Shown here: positions 47,314 through 55,593 of the stretch, in pieces | Position numbering within the stretch: position 1 is the stretch's first letter | Layout: every line of letters starts with the position of its first letter | Source: Bacteroidia bacterium | GTDB taxonomy: Bacteria > Bacteroidota > Bacteroidia > NS11-12g > UBA9320 | Length of the DNA stretch: 63,059 nucleotides | Reading direction: 5' to 3' | NCBI GenBank assembly: GCA_017857855.1 | Contig: JAFMCI010000006.1 | Location: forward strand, 1 to 63,059 | Notes under the pieces: model-generated | The model's input: the letters and a program-made list of their open reading frames with translations, nothing else | Databases searched by the model: none | Told to the model about the DNA's origin: nothing | Made by a program: the position numbers and the translations under genes

Positions 47314-48747
47314 TTAATATGTGTTTATCTTGATGCGTTTAGTAAGTTCATCAACGTCAGATTTAAACTTCTTATCTGTGTCTATAAGATCGTTTACTGT
47401 CTGACATGCGTGTATTACGGTAGAGTGGTCTCTGCCTCCAAAGTACATCCCGATGTTTTTGAGACTAGCTTGTGTTAATTGCTTAGCAAAGAACATTGAT
47501 ATTTGTCTTGCTTGTACAATTTCTCTCTTACGTGTTTTTGATTTCATAAGATCTACGCTAACTCCGAAATAGTCAGAAACAAGTTTTTGGATAAACTCGA
47601 TTGATATTTCTCGTGAAGAATTCTTAACAAAGTTCTTCATCATTTTCTTAGTCATTTCTAAGTCGATTTCTTTTCTGTTAAGAGATGCCTGCGCGATAAG
47701 TGAAATTAATGCGCCCTCTAGTTCACGAATATTACTGTCTACTTTATTTGCAACGTATTCAATCACCTCTGGAAGGAACTTAATGCCATCTTGATACATC
47801 TTTTGTTCCAAGATAGATATGCGTGTTTCAAAGTCAGGATTTTGCAAGTCTGCAGAAAGGCCCCACTTGAATCTAGACAATAGTCTTTCGTCCACATCTT
47901 TAAGATCTTTTGGAGCTCGGTCAGAGGTTAAGATTAGTTGTTTTCCGTTTTGATGCAAGTAATTGAATATTTGAAAAAATATTTCTTGTGTTTTTTCTTT
48001 TTTAGCAAAGAATTGAACATCGTCTACGATAAGAACATCAATCATCTGATAGAAATGTAAGAAATCATTGTAGTTACCGTTCTTAGCGCTATCTACATAT
48101 TGATTAATAAATCTTTCTGAGGAAACGTATAATACAGACTTATTACTAGATATTTCTTTAATTCGATTTCCAATGGCATGCACAAGATGTGTTTTACCTA
48201 AACCTACTCCACCAAAAATCATCAATGGATTAAAAGCGGTACCTCCAGGCTTATTGGCTACTGCATAGCCAGCTGAGCGTGCTAGTCTGTTGCATTCGCC
48301 TTCCACAAAATTGTCGAAAGTATAATTAGAATTAAGCTGAGAATCTACATTTAATTTTTTAAGACCAGGTATAATAAACGGATTGTGTATGTTATTGGAT
48401 AGATTAATTGGCATTCCCATTTCGTTTTTGTTATTGTGTGTAACATTACGAGTAGGCATATTAACCGTGTATGGTCTTGCGCTGCCGCTACTATTTTCGA
48501 CAATTACATTGTATTCAAGTTTAGATCCTGCACCTAATTCTTTTTCCAGCGTTTTTTTAAGCAGAGCAACATAGTGTTCTTCTAACCATTCGTAAAAAAA
48601 TTGACTTGGTACTTGTATGGTCAGAACCTTGTCTTCAATTTTTAAGGGTTTAATAGGTGTAAACCAAGTTTTAAAACTTTGTGGATTTACGTTGTCTTTT
48701 ATTGTTTGAAGACATTTTTTCCACACCGTTTCATGTTGTTCGCTCAT
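47314..48747 (-). CDS. dnaA: Chromosomal replication initiator DnaA
   Basis: This 477-residue protein has the N-terminal domain I (WKKCLQTIKDNVNPQSFKTWF), a linker, the AAA+ domain with Walker A GGVGLGKTH near residue 182 and Walker B VDDVQFF. The C-terminal DNA-binding domain IV carries the GGRDHSTV motif near 450. It starts replication at oriC. I see no cluster of TTATCCACA-type boxes in the flanking spacers, so oriC is probably elsewhere. Confidence 0.97.
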   Translation of the reverse strand: MSEQHETVWKKCLQTIKDNVNPQSFKTWFTPIKPLKIEDKVLTIQVPSQFFYEWLEEHYVALLKKTLEKELGAGSKLEYNVIVENSSGSARPYTVNMPTRNVTHNNKNEMGMPINLSNNIHNPFIIPGLKKLNVDSQLNSNYTFDNFVEGECNRLARSAGYAVANKPGGTAFNPLMIFGGVGLGKTHLVHAIGNRIKEISSNKSVLYVSSERFINQYVDSAKNGNYNDFLHFYQMIDVLIVDDVQFFAKKEKTQEIFFQIFNYLHQNGKQLILTSDRAPKDLKDVDERLLSRFKWGLSADLQNPDFETRISILEQKMYQDGIKFLPEVIEYVANKVDSNIRELEGALISLIAQASLNRKEIDLEMTKKMMKNFVKNSSREISIEFIQKLVSDYFGVSVDLMKSKTRKREIVQARQISMFFAKQLTQASLKNIGMYFGGRDHSTVIHACQTVNDLIDTDKKFKSDVDELTKRIKINTY

Positions 48748-48869
48748 GTAAGTTTTTGGTTGTTAAAAAGTTAGGTTAATAAAATATAATCTCTACGTGG
48801 TTTGTCACTTTAAGAGAGGTGCAAGTTGGGGTAAAAAAAGTTTCTAAAAAAATAAAAATAGTATTGATT

Positions 48870-49775
48870 TTATAAAATATTTAAGTATTTAAACCCTTGT
48901 ATTTGCGTGCTACTTGGGCTATTGACCTCATAATCAATACGTCCCAAGTTTACGCCTGCCCATCCTGTTTGATTAATAAAAATTTCTTTTCCATCTTGAT
49001 TAAAAATGCCTTGTGGACAACTCAAAAATGTATGGGTATGTCCCCCTAAAATTAAGTCTATATTTTTAGACATTTTAGCTAAAATATTATCGCTCACCTT
49101 GTTATCCTCATATTGATACCCTAAATGTGATAAGCAAATTACTAAGTTACATCCTTTTTTCTTTAATAGTGCTGCAGTTTTATTGGCACATTCTATAGGA
49201 TCTTTGTATTTAATTTCTCCAAAAAGTTTTTTTGGCACTAAGCCATCTAATTCAATTCCAATCCCAAATATTCCAATTTTAAATTTTCCTTTATGACAAA
49301 TGGCGTAAGGATTTACCTTGCCGTCTAAAAGAGTATTGCTAAAATCGTAATTGGCACATAAGAACTTAAAACTGGCATGTGGTAATTGTTTAACTAGTCC
49401 CTCAATGCCTGCGTCAAAATCATGATTACCTAACGTTGCATAATCGTAGCCCATTTCGCTCATTAATTTAAACTCTAGCTCACCCCCGTAATAGTTAAAG
49501 TATGGTGTGCCTTGAAAAATATCGCCGCTGTCTAGAAGGAGGACGTTTTTATGTGTGGCTCGAATCTCATTAATCATAGCAGCCCTCTTCGCTGCGCCTC
49601 CTAGTCCAGGATATTTTTTGTCGCTATCTGGAAAAGGTTCTATGTGACTGTGCCAGTCGTTGGTATGTAAAATAACTAACCTCTCGTTATAGTTTTCCCC
49701 TAACAAAACATGTGGTGCAATTGCTACTCCAGCGGAGAGTGCTGCTGCTTTATAGATAAATTCTTTACGATTCAT
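48870..49775 (-). CDS. 5'-Nucleotidase metallophosphatase domain, stand-alone
   Basis: This 301-residue calcineurin-like phosphoesterase has the metal motifs HTNDWHSH near 35-42, DSGDIFQGTPYFNYYGG near 80-96, GNHDFDAG near 115-122 and GGHTHTF near 244-250. The N-terminus (NRKEFIYKAAALSAGVAIAPHVLLG) resembles a Tat-type or membrane export signal. In UshA-like 5'-nucleotidases this is the catalytic N-terminal domain. The substrate-specificity domain is encoded by the neighbouring gene, which it overlaps by four bases. Confidence 0.9.
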   Translation of the reverse strand: MNRKEFIYKAAALSAGVAIAPHVLLGENYNERLVILHTNDWHSHIEPFPDSDKKYPGLGGAAKRAAMINEIRATHKNVLLLDSGDIFQGTPYFNYYGGELEFKLMSEMGYDYATLGNHDFDAGIEGLVKQLPHASFKFLCANYDFSNTLLDGKVNPYAICHKGKFKIGIFGIGIELDGLVPKKLFGEIKYKDPIECANKTAALLKKKGCNLVICLSHLGYQYEDNKVSDNILAKMSKNIDLILGGHTHTFLSCPQGIFNQDGKEIFINQTGWAGVNLGRIDYEVNSPSSTQIQGFKYLNIL

Positions 49776-50458
49776 AGTTTCCTTATTTTAGTATCGAAAG
49801 TTATGTGCTGATGTATTTTTACGTATGCTATTAAAGCATCTCTTATCTTAATACCTGTATTAATTCTTTCTGTTGCGTGTATTAGAAATAAATAATTATC
49901 GCCTCCGTTGGCCATGTAATCTGAAGTTACTAAATAAAAATAGTCTTGATCGTTCATCACTACTTGTTTTAGTGAATTAATATTATCTGACATTGGCTCA
50001 CCACCTTTTGTCGTAATAAAATTTTGAAGGGAGTCTATGTAAGTGGTATTTAGTTTTAATATCACAATTTCATTTTCAAATGGCATTATTTGAAATATAT
50101 CACCCATAGTTATATCACCTGAATCTAAAGTACTACGAATCCCTCCATAATTTAGTATACAAATAGTAGAAAGTGGATATGCCTTTAAAGCACTTTCCAT
50201 TACGGCATCTGCCATAAAATTACCCAATGCGCTACTAGGTTTTTTCTTTTCTACGAATGATGGGCTGTGTCCTATGACCTCATTCATGGCTGCAGCCATT
50301 CCTAATTTGTAGGGAGTTATTAGGTCTTCTATTTGTTTATCTGACTTGTCGTTTAAGCTTAATTGTATGTTACTTGTAGGTTGAGCTACCGGCGTTATCC
50401 TCGTCTTACAACTATATAAAAATAGGATTATGAGGAATATTTTACAGGACAATTTCAA
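49772..50458 (-). CDS. 5'-Nucleotidase C-terminal domain lipoprotein
   Basis: This 228-residue lipoprotein (FLIILFLYSCKTR, Cys at about residue 17) has the substrate-binding domain of UshA-type enzymes: SALGNFMADAVM, LNYGGIRSTLDSGDITMGDIFQIMPFEN and SDYMANGGDNY. The family binds the nucleotide base between aromatic residues. It lies upstream of the catalytic-domain gene with an ATGA overlap, so the two chains probably form one periplasmic nucleotidase. Confidence 0.9.
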   Translation of the reverse strand: MKLSCKIFLIILFLYSCKTRITPVAQPTSNIQLSLNDKSDKQIEDLITPYKLGMAAAMNEVIGHSPSFVEKKKPSSALGNFMADAVMESALKAYPLSTICILNYGGIRSTLDSGDITMGDIFQIMPFENEIVILKLNTTYIDSLQNFITTKGGEPMSDNINSLKQVVMNDQDYFYLVTSDYMANGGDNYLFLIHATERINTGIKIRDALIAYVKIHQHITFDTKIRKL

Positions 50459-50984
50459 TTTCTTTTTTTAATAATTCAATTGCTTTCTGTGTTGGATTAA
50501 CACGTTCTGAAATTAGTTTGAGTAATATTTTTTTACCAAGTCCAGGTCCTGTTTCATTTGGTTCACACTCCTGAAAGGTTTGATCGATCAATGTTAACAT
50601 TTTTTCTTTCACTGCTTTTATCATCTGCCAAGACTCATCTGATACATATATCTGTTGTGCAATATTGTGGTTAAACTCAGTATTGATAGTGTTTATTAAT
50701 TCAGAGCGGAGCTGTTCTGCACTTTGACCAGCTTTGGACAACCGTAAAACTAAATTATCAGGAGCGATACGATCAAGTAATAAGGTAAGTCTCTCATATG
50801 CTTGAAGTTTTATAGGTGTAAGTGCATTGGCCTGCTCTTTTTTTAATTCTATAATTCTTACTTTTCGTTGCTCATTTAGGAAGGATTGCACAAGATAATA
50901 AGTGACACCAAACACGATAAGTGCGGGTATGGTAAAATTAAGTATTGCGACAATGGCTTGCGTTATATCGACGGCTAAAATCAT
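50442..50984 (-). CDS. Conserved membrane protein of unknown function (DUF7935-like)
   Basis: This 180-residue protein has one N-terminal transmembrane segment (about 8-32), then helical, coiled-coil-prone segments (LNEQRKVRIIELKKEQANALTPIKLQAYERLTLLLDRI). It is common in Flavobacteriia and I tentatively place it in DUF7935. It overlaps the nucleotidase C-domain gene by 17 bases, so the three leftward genes form an operon. The function is unknown. Confidence 0.75.
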   Translation of the reverse strand: MILAVDITQAIVAILNFTIPALIVFGVTYYLVQSFLNEQRKVRIIELKKEQANALTPIKLQAYERLTLLLDRIAPDNLVLRLSKAGQSAEQLRSELINTINTEFNHNIAQQIYVSDESWQMIKAVKEKMLTLIDQTFQECEPNETGPGLGKKILLKLISERVNPTQKAIELLKKEIEIVL

Positions 50985-51103
50985 ATTGCTAGAACGAAAT
51001 TAAAGCTAATGGATCTTTATTTATTTATAAAATCGAAAATTTACTTCATTTAATAGATGCGCACACTGCGTATCTACTTAAGTACTTACTTTGAAGGTAT
51101 AAT

Positions 51104-52333
51104 ATGACCATCTATCAAAATTTTAAAGAAGCCTTTACCAGTATTAGGGGTAATATTACGAGAACTATAATTACGTGTCTGATTATCTCTTTTGGGATTA
51201 TGGCATTAGTTGGTATTCTTACCGCCATTGATGGAATAGAGAGTAGCTTGGTGAAAAACTTTAGTTTTATGGGGTCGAATTCTTTTAACATACAAAATAG
51301 GTCCTCTGGATTTTCGTTGAACAGAAAAAATAAACGAACATTCTTTGAGAATATAACTTACAAGGAAGCCGCAGAATTTAAAAGTAGGTTTGAAGAGGAT
51401 GCTGAGGTTTCTGTAAATTCTTCCAATTCTTGGACAGCGATAGCTAAAAATGGCAATAAAAAAACCAATCCCAATTCTAATATAATTGGTGCCGATGAAT
51501 CTTATCTTTCAGTAGCTGGTTATGACTTAGCCGAAGGTAGAAATTTAACAATGGCAGATGTGGAGCGTAATATTAATGTCGCTGTGATTGGCCAAGAGAT
51601 TAAAGAATCGCTATTTGGTGCAGAAAATTGTATTAATAAGGATATTAAGGTAGGTGGTGTAAAGCTTCGAGTGGTGGGTCTTTTTGCCAGTAAAGGAGGG
51701 GCGTTTGATTTTGGAGGAGATAGAATTATCCTAATGCCTGTAACCTTGGCTCGGGATAAATTCCCGAAAGATAATTTGAGTTATAATATAGGAGTTAGTG
51801 TCCCAAGTATAGCTAATTTAGATGCTATGTCGGGTTATTCAGAGAACCTATTTAGACAAATACGGAGGCTAAAGGTAAAAGAAGAAACAAATTTCAGTAT
51901 TATAAAGTCGGATAGTATATCTGCCTCTTTGATGGAGAACTTAAATGTTATTTTATTGGGAGCAGTTTATATAGCGGCTATCACCCTAATGGGAGCGGCG
52001 ATAGCCTTAATGAATATCATGTTGGTGTCGGTAACGGAGCGAACCAAAGAAATAGGGACCCGTAAAGCGATAGGTGCAAGAAGTAAAACGGTTTTAAATC
52101 AGTTTGTGATTGAAGCGATTGTAATATGCCAAATAGGTGGCCTAGGAGGTGTTATATTAGGAATTACTATGGGGAACCTGATTAGTAGTATGATAGGAGG
52201 TAGCTTTATTATACCATGGAATTGGATTGGTCTGGCCTTGGCCGTGTGCACCGTAGTAGGTTTAGGTGCTGGAATATGGCCGGCATACAAGGCTTCACGC
52301 ATTAACCCCATAGAAGCTTTGAGACACGAATAG
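51104..52333 (+). CDS. MacB-type ABC transporter permease
   Basis: This 409-residue permease has an N-terminal helix (after FTSIRGNITRTIITC), a MacB periplasmic core domain (about 50-265) and three C-terminal helices. The MacB hallmark VTERTKEIGTRKAIGA is near 310-325 and the ending ASRINPIEALRHE is present. No ATPase or membrane-fusion gene is adjacent. It may pair with ATPase genes outside the window or with the LolD-type ATPase at 36-37 kb. Confidence 0.9.
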   Translation: MTIYQNFKEAFTSIRGNITRTIITCLIISFGIMALVGILTAIDGIESSLVKNFSFMGSNSFNIQNRSSGFSLNRKNKRTFFENITYKEAAEFKSRFEEDAEVSVNSSNSWTAIAKNGNKKTNPNSNIIGADESYLSVAGYDLAEGRNLTMADVERNINVAVIGQEIKESLFGAENCINKDIKVGGVKLRVVGLFASKGGAFDFGGDRIILMPVTLARDKFPKDNLSYNIGVSVPSIANLDAMSGYSENLFRQIRRLKVKEETNFSIIKSDSISASLMENLNVILLGAVYIAAITLMGAAIALMNIMLVSVTERTKEIGTRKAIGARSKTVLNQFVIEAIVICQIGGLGGVILGITMGNLISSMIGGSFIIPWNWIGLALAVCTVVGLGAGIWPAYKASRINPIEALRHE

Positions 52334-52351
52334 AGGTCTGCTCGTTTTTTT

Positions 52352-52385
52352 AGCAAAAAAAATCCCGACTCTAAAGTCGGGATTT
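52352..52385. terminator. Terminator of the rpsF-rpsR-rplI operon (bidirectional)
   Basis: A perfect 11-bp stem AAATCCCGACT/AGTCGGGATTT (52360-52370 and 52375-52385) has a four-base loop. Leftward it is followed by eight T residues and thus ends the ribosomal operon. Rightward it may also stop the MacB permease transcript. Confidence 0.92.
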
Positions 52386-52413
52386 ATACATTTATTCGAA
52401 AGAATAGTAAGTA

Positions 52414-52854
52414 TTACTCTTGAACTACGTCTACATCTATTTCTACAGAAATTTCTTTGTGTAATTGAATAGATGCTTTGTACTCTCCTAAGTTTTTGAT
52501 CTCAGGAGTAGTTATTTTTCTTTTATCAATATCAAACCCTCTGTCTACAAGACTTTGAGCTAATTGCATAGCAGTTACTGAACCAAATATTTTGCCATTG
52601 GAACCTGCTTTTGTTGGAACAATAACTTTCATTCCTGTCAACTTTTCTGCAAGTGCCTGAGCATCTTCTTTAATTTTTGTTTGCTTGTGAGCTGCTTGTC
52701 TCACGTTTTCTTCTGCCATTTTGATTGCAGATGGAGTAGCAATAGTTGCTAACCCTTGAGGAATAAGGTAATTTCTACCGAAGCCATTTTTTACTTCGAC
52801 GATATCATTTTTCTCACCAAATCCTTTTACGAAATCTTTTAATATAACTTTCAT
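52414..52854 (-). CDS. rplI: 50S ribosomal protein L9
   Basis: This 146-residue L9 has the N-terminal signature MKVILKDFVKGFGEKNDIVEVKNGFGRNYLIPQGLA, a long connecting helix and a C-terminal RNA-binding domain. It is the third gene of rpsF-rpsR-rplI, 26 bases after rpsR. Confidence 0.97.
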   Translation of the reverse strand: MKVILKDFVKGFGEKNDIVEVKNGFGRNYLIPQGLATIATPSAIKMAEENVRQAAHKQTKIKEDAQALAEKLTGMKVIVPTKAGSNGKIFGSVTAMQLAQSLVDRGFDIDKRKITTPEIKNLGEYKASIQLHKEISVEIDVDVVQE

Positions 52855-52880
52855 TGCGTTAAAATTTAATTTGGTTAAAC

Positions 52881-53135
52881 TTATTTCATTTGGTCTGCTA
52901 CGTAAGGAAGTAAAGCAATATGTCTACATCTCTTAACGGCTACAGCCACTTTTCGTTGATATTTAAGCGAAGTACCTGTAATACGTCTTGGTAATAACTT
53001 GCCTTGCTCATTAATAAATGCCATCAAGAAATCTGGATTCTTGTAGTCTATGTACTTGATTCCACTTTTCTTGAATCTGCAATACTTCTTAGGACGTATT
53101 ACAGGAACTCTCGTGTATTTTTGTCTCTTAGCCAT
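52881..53135 (-). CDS. rpsR: 30S ribosomal protein S18
   Basis: This 84-residue S18 has [28 protein letters not shown] and [19 protein letters not shown]. It pairs with S6 on the 30S platform. In Flavobacterium ribosomes S18, S6 and S21 hold the 3' end of 16S rRNA, which blocks Shine-Dalgarno pairing. It lies three bases after rpsF. Confidence 0.97.
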   Translation of the reverse strand: MAKRQKYTRVPVIRPKKYCRFKKSGIKYIDYKNPDFLMAFINEQGKLLPRRITGTSLKYQRKVAVAVKRCRHIALLPYVADQMK

Positions 53136-53138
53136 GAT

Positions 53139-53564
53139 TTATTCCTCCTCTTCGCTAGTTACTGGTGTTACTTTAGCTTCTGCTACTGGTGCAGCATTTG
53201 TATTGTCTACAATTTTAGCTTTTTTGAATTCTCCGTTTCTTCTTCTCTCGTTGTACTTAATAGCATGCTTGTCAAGTTTGATACATAAGTATCTTAAAAC
53301 CTGTTCGTCACGTCTGTAAGCTAATTCAAGCTTGTCAACGATTTGCGCATCTGCTTCAGCGGTAAATTCGAAAATTTGATAGAAACCTGTTGTTTTTTTC
53401 TGAATTGGATAAGCCATCTTAGTTAGGCCCCAATTTTCTTTGTGGATGAGCTCTCCACCGTTTTCTGTGATCAGCTTTTCGAAAGAGGATACTGCATCTT
53501 GCAACATCTTTTCGCTAAGCACGGGTGTAAGAACAACCACAGACTCGTAATGTGTTTTTTCCAT
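53139..53564 (-). CDS. rpsF: 30S ribosomal protein S6
   Basis: This 141-residue S6 has the ferredoxin-like fold (YESVVVLTPVLSEKMLQDAVSSFEKLI, W-G-L-T-K-M-A-Y-P-I, TGFYQIFEF, LELAYRRDEQVLRYLCIKLDKH). A C-terminal tail of about 35 residues ending in EEEE extends beyond the domain, longer than the basic fold of about 100. It is the first gene of the operon. Its promoter is at 53598-53629. Confidence 0.97.
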   Translation of the reverse strand: MEKTHYESVVVLTPVLSEKMLQDAVSSFEKLITENGGELIHKENWGLTKMAYPIQKKTTGFYQIFEFTAEADAQIVDKLELAYRRDEQVLRYLCIKLDKHAIKYNERRRNGEFKKAKIVDNTNAAPVAEAKVTPVTSEEEE

Positions 53565-53597
53565 TGTTATTGTGTTTAAAAATAATTTTTAGGGCTG

Positions 53598-53629
53598 CAA
53601 AAGTAATATTTTAAAATATAAATACACAA
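53598..53629 (-). promoter_or_regulatory. Promoter of rpsF-rpsR-rplI
   Basis: On the minus strand, -33 TTG (53627-53629) and -7 TACTTTTG (53598-53605) are spaced by 21 bases. The predicted start region TTTGCAGCCCTAAAAA is identical to that of the rpmB operon. Confidence 0.75.
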
Positions 53630-53834
53630 CTATGTGTAAGCTAAAATTTAACATGCGTTTTTACCCGCTGATTTTAAGCTTTAATTAATTTTGAAATATA
53701 AATATATGCTTGGTTTTGCTCTACTTGATGAGTAATGTACGAATAGATTTTTGTGCGATTTACGGGTCTACATATTGAGCTGAAACCCGGAATGAATGTT
53801 ATTTATTGACTAAATTTTCAACACTTCTTGTTTA

Positions 53835-53861
53835 TCACCTCATACTAAATATACTTTGCAA
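53835..53861 (+). promoter_or_regulatory. Promoter of dnaX
   Basis: A TTG in TTCTTGTT (about 53826-53832) is followed after about 19-20 bases by TATACTTTG ending near 53859, a near-match to the -7 consensus with one extra base. The ATG at 53866 lies about seven bases later, so the leader is minimal. This supports the downstream ATG over an upstream TTG at 53806. Confidence 0.5.
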
Positions 53862-53865
53862 ACCA

Positions 53866-54954
53866 ATGGGAAGTTACGTAGTAAGTGCACGAAAATATAG
53901 ACCTGAAACCTTTGATACGGTTGTTGGGCAACAGCATATTACCGAAACGCTAATTAATGAAATTACCAATGATCGTCTGGCTCAAGCCTTTCTTTTTTGT
54001 GGACCTAGGGGAGTAGGTAAAACTACTTGTGCCCGTATTTTGGCAAAGGAGATAAACAAGGGTACGGTTCCCGAGGGCTACGATTTTTCCTTTAATATTT
54101 TTGAATTAGACGCTGCATCTCACAACTCTGTTGATGATATACGAGCGCTTAATGAACAAGTCCGGATACCTCCGCAAACAGGAGTATATAAGGTGTATAT
54201 TATAGATGAGGTTCATATGTTGTCACAGCAAGCATTTAACGCTTTTCTGAAAACATTGGAAGAACCTCCTAAGTATGCTATTTTTATATTAGCAACTACC
54301 GAAAAACATAAAATACTTCCAACCATTTTATCTCGTTGTCAGGTTTTTAACTTTGATAGGATACAAATACCTGAGATAGTAAGTCACCTACAAGGAATAG
54401 CAAAAGATGAACATATTGAGGCAGAAGAGGACGCATTGCATCTCATAGCACAAAAGGCAGATGGCGCCATGCGTGATGCCCTATCTATTTTTGATCAAAT
54501 GGCTAGTTTTGGCAAAGATGGGAAGATAACGTACGCTGATGTTATTGAGAATTTAAACATTTTAGATTACGACTACTATTTTAAGATGCTAGATGGTTTC
54601 CTTGAAGGAGATATAAGTTCTGTGCTGGTTAATTACGATGAGATACAGCGTAATGGTTTTGACGGTCAATTGTTTATCAATGGATTAGCTAACCATTTCA
54701 GGGATTTATTGGTTGCTCAAAATGCCAATAGCCAGCAGCTTTTAGAAAAATCAAAAGAAATAGCGGGTAGATATCACAAGCAAGCTTTAGCAGTTACGCC
54801 GTCATTTATCATCAACGCGATAAACATATTGGGTGAGACCGATATGAATTATAAAACGAGCAGGAACACCCGACTGCACGTAGAGTTATGCTTAATAAAA
54901 CTGGCATCACTACAACACGCCATAGACGTAACTAAAAAAAAAAGCCTAGGTTAG
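53866..54954 (+). CDS. dnaX: DNA polymerase III gamma-like short product of dnaX (zero frame)
   Basis: In the zero frame, dnaX gives 362 residues and stops three codons after an A10 run (ending T-K-K-K-S-L-G). It contains the complete clamp-loader ATPase: Walker A GPRGVGKTT, Walker B with IIDEVHML, SRC sensor motif (LSRCQVF) and the collar domain III. The cysteine-rich zinc module normally found after A-R-I-L-A-K is missing, which I believe is a trait of this phylum. This product would correspond to E. coli gamma. Confidence 0.8.
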   Translation: MGSYVVSARKYRPETFDTVVGQQHITETLINEITNDRLAQAFLFCGPRGVGKTTCARILAKEINKGTVPEGYDFSFNIFELDAASHNSVDDIRALNEQVRIPPQTGVYKVYIIDEVHMLSQQAFNAFLKTLEEPPKYAIFILATTEKHKILPTILSRCQVFNFDRIQIPEIVSHLQGIAKDEHIEAEEDALHLIAQKADGAMRDALSIFDQMASFGKDGKITYADVIENLNILDYDYYFKMLDGFLEGDISSVLVNYDEIQRNGFDGQLFINGLANHFRDLLVAQNANSQQLLEKSKEIAGRYHKQALAVTPSFIINAINILGETDMNYKTSRNTRLHVELCLIKLASLQHAIDVTKKKSLG

Positions 54955-55538
54955 AAGCATTAGTCAATACCGGTTTTTACGAACATCTTTTTGCAAAAAC
55001 AGATACTCCACAAGATAAAACTGATGAAAGCGTTACTGCAAGCGGTCGTAAATCAGAAGACGACGAACCTGTTGCTAGCGTAAAAATAGGTGGTCTGAGG
55101 GCAGTAATGCAAAAATCTCGCGAAAAGGTTGTAGAGAAAATTGAAGAAAAGGATGTTGATACGGGGTTACCTCTATCAGATATAACCTTAGAATCAAGTA
55201 AAGATATTTTAAAAGAATATGCTCAAAAGCTCATTTTAGATAAGCGGGCTAGTTTAGCGTCATTCTTCGCCGATCCATTGATAGAAGTGTTACAAAACAA
55301 TATCCTTTTCACCGTAGGTTCTAAGATGGTGGCAGAAGAGATCAAAGAAGAATCACGAAAGGTTAAGGCTCTTTTTGCTGAAAAAGGTTATTTATTGGAT
55401 AATCTTACGTGTACCGTAAATGCCGTAGAGGTCAATGAATACAAGCTGTTTACCCCAAAACAGCAATTCGATGATATGGCTAAGGAATTCCCGTTGTTAG
55501 CTGATTTTGAGAGTCGGTTTAACTTAGAGATTGAGTAG
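53866..55538 (+). CDS. dnaX: DNA polymerase III tau-like product of dnaX (requires -1 shift at A10)
   Basis: If the reading frame moves by -1 in the A run at 54934-54943, translation continues without a stop as K-P-R-L-E-A-L-V-N-T-G-F to the stop at 55538, about 557 residues in all. The extension includes a charged linker (about 54990-55090) and a C-terminal domain (DILKEYAQKLILDKRASLASFF through FTPKQQFDDMAKEFPLLADFE) that resembles DnaX C-termini of this phylum. The extension should bind the polymerase alpha subunit and the helicase, as tau does. The alternative explanation is a homopolymer sequencing error; in that case the single true product is this one. Confidence 0.75.
54934..54943 (+). 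promoter_or_regulatory. A10 slippery run in dnaX (candidate programmed slippage site)
   Basis: Ten A residues follow ACT and precede GCC, so in the zero frame the codons are AAA AAA AAA AGC. No strong hairpin lies downstream, only an AU-rich TTTTTGCAAAAA about 50 bases on, and no purine-rich Shine-Dalgarno stimulator lies upstream. This favours transcriptional slippage over the E. coli ribosomal mechanism. Confidence 0.65.
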
Positions 55539-55593
55539 AACACTTAATCTGTAGTCCTAAAATATCAAAAAAAAAAATCGTGTTTGGCAAAAT

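Larger units (their letters stand above)
53565..53865. other. 301-base divergent spacer between rpsF and dnaX
   Basis: This AT-rich spacer holds the rpsF promoter at the left end and the dnaX promoter at the right end. The middle shows only a weak hairpin (CGGGT/ACCCG, about 53764-53790) and no reading frame, RNA gene or DnaA-box cluster that I can support. Confidence 0.6.

Noticed and set aside
47184..48869. oriC next to dnaA
   Set aside because: No cluster of DnaA boxes and no AT-rich unwinding element beyond general AT-richness is visible in the dnaA flanks. Bacteroidota origins are often elsewhere.
54955..55106. Treating dnaX as two separate genes or as a pseudogene
   Set aside because: The -1 frame is open across the whole gap with sensible residues, and the only lesion is at the A10 run. 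Slippage or a homopolymer read error explains it better than decay.
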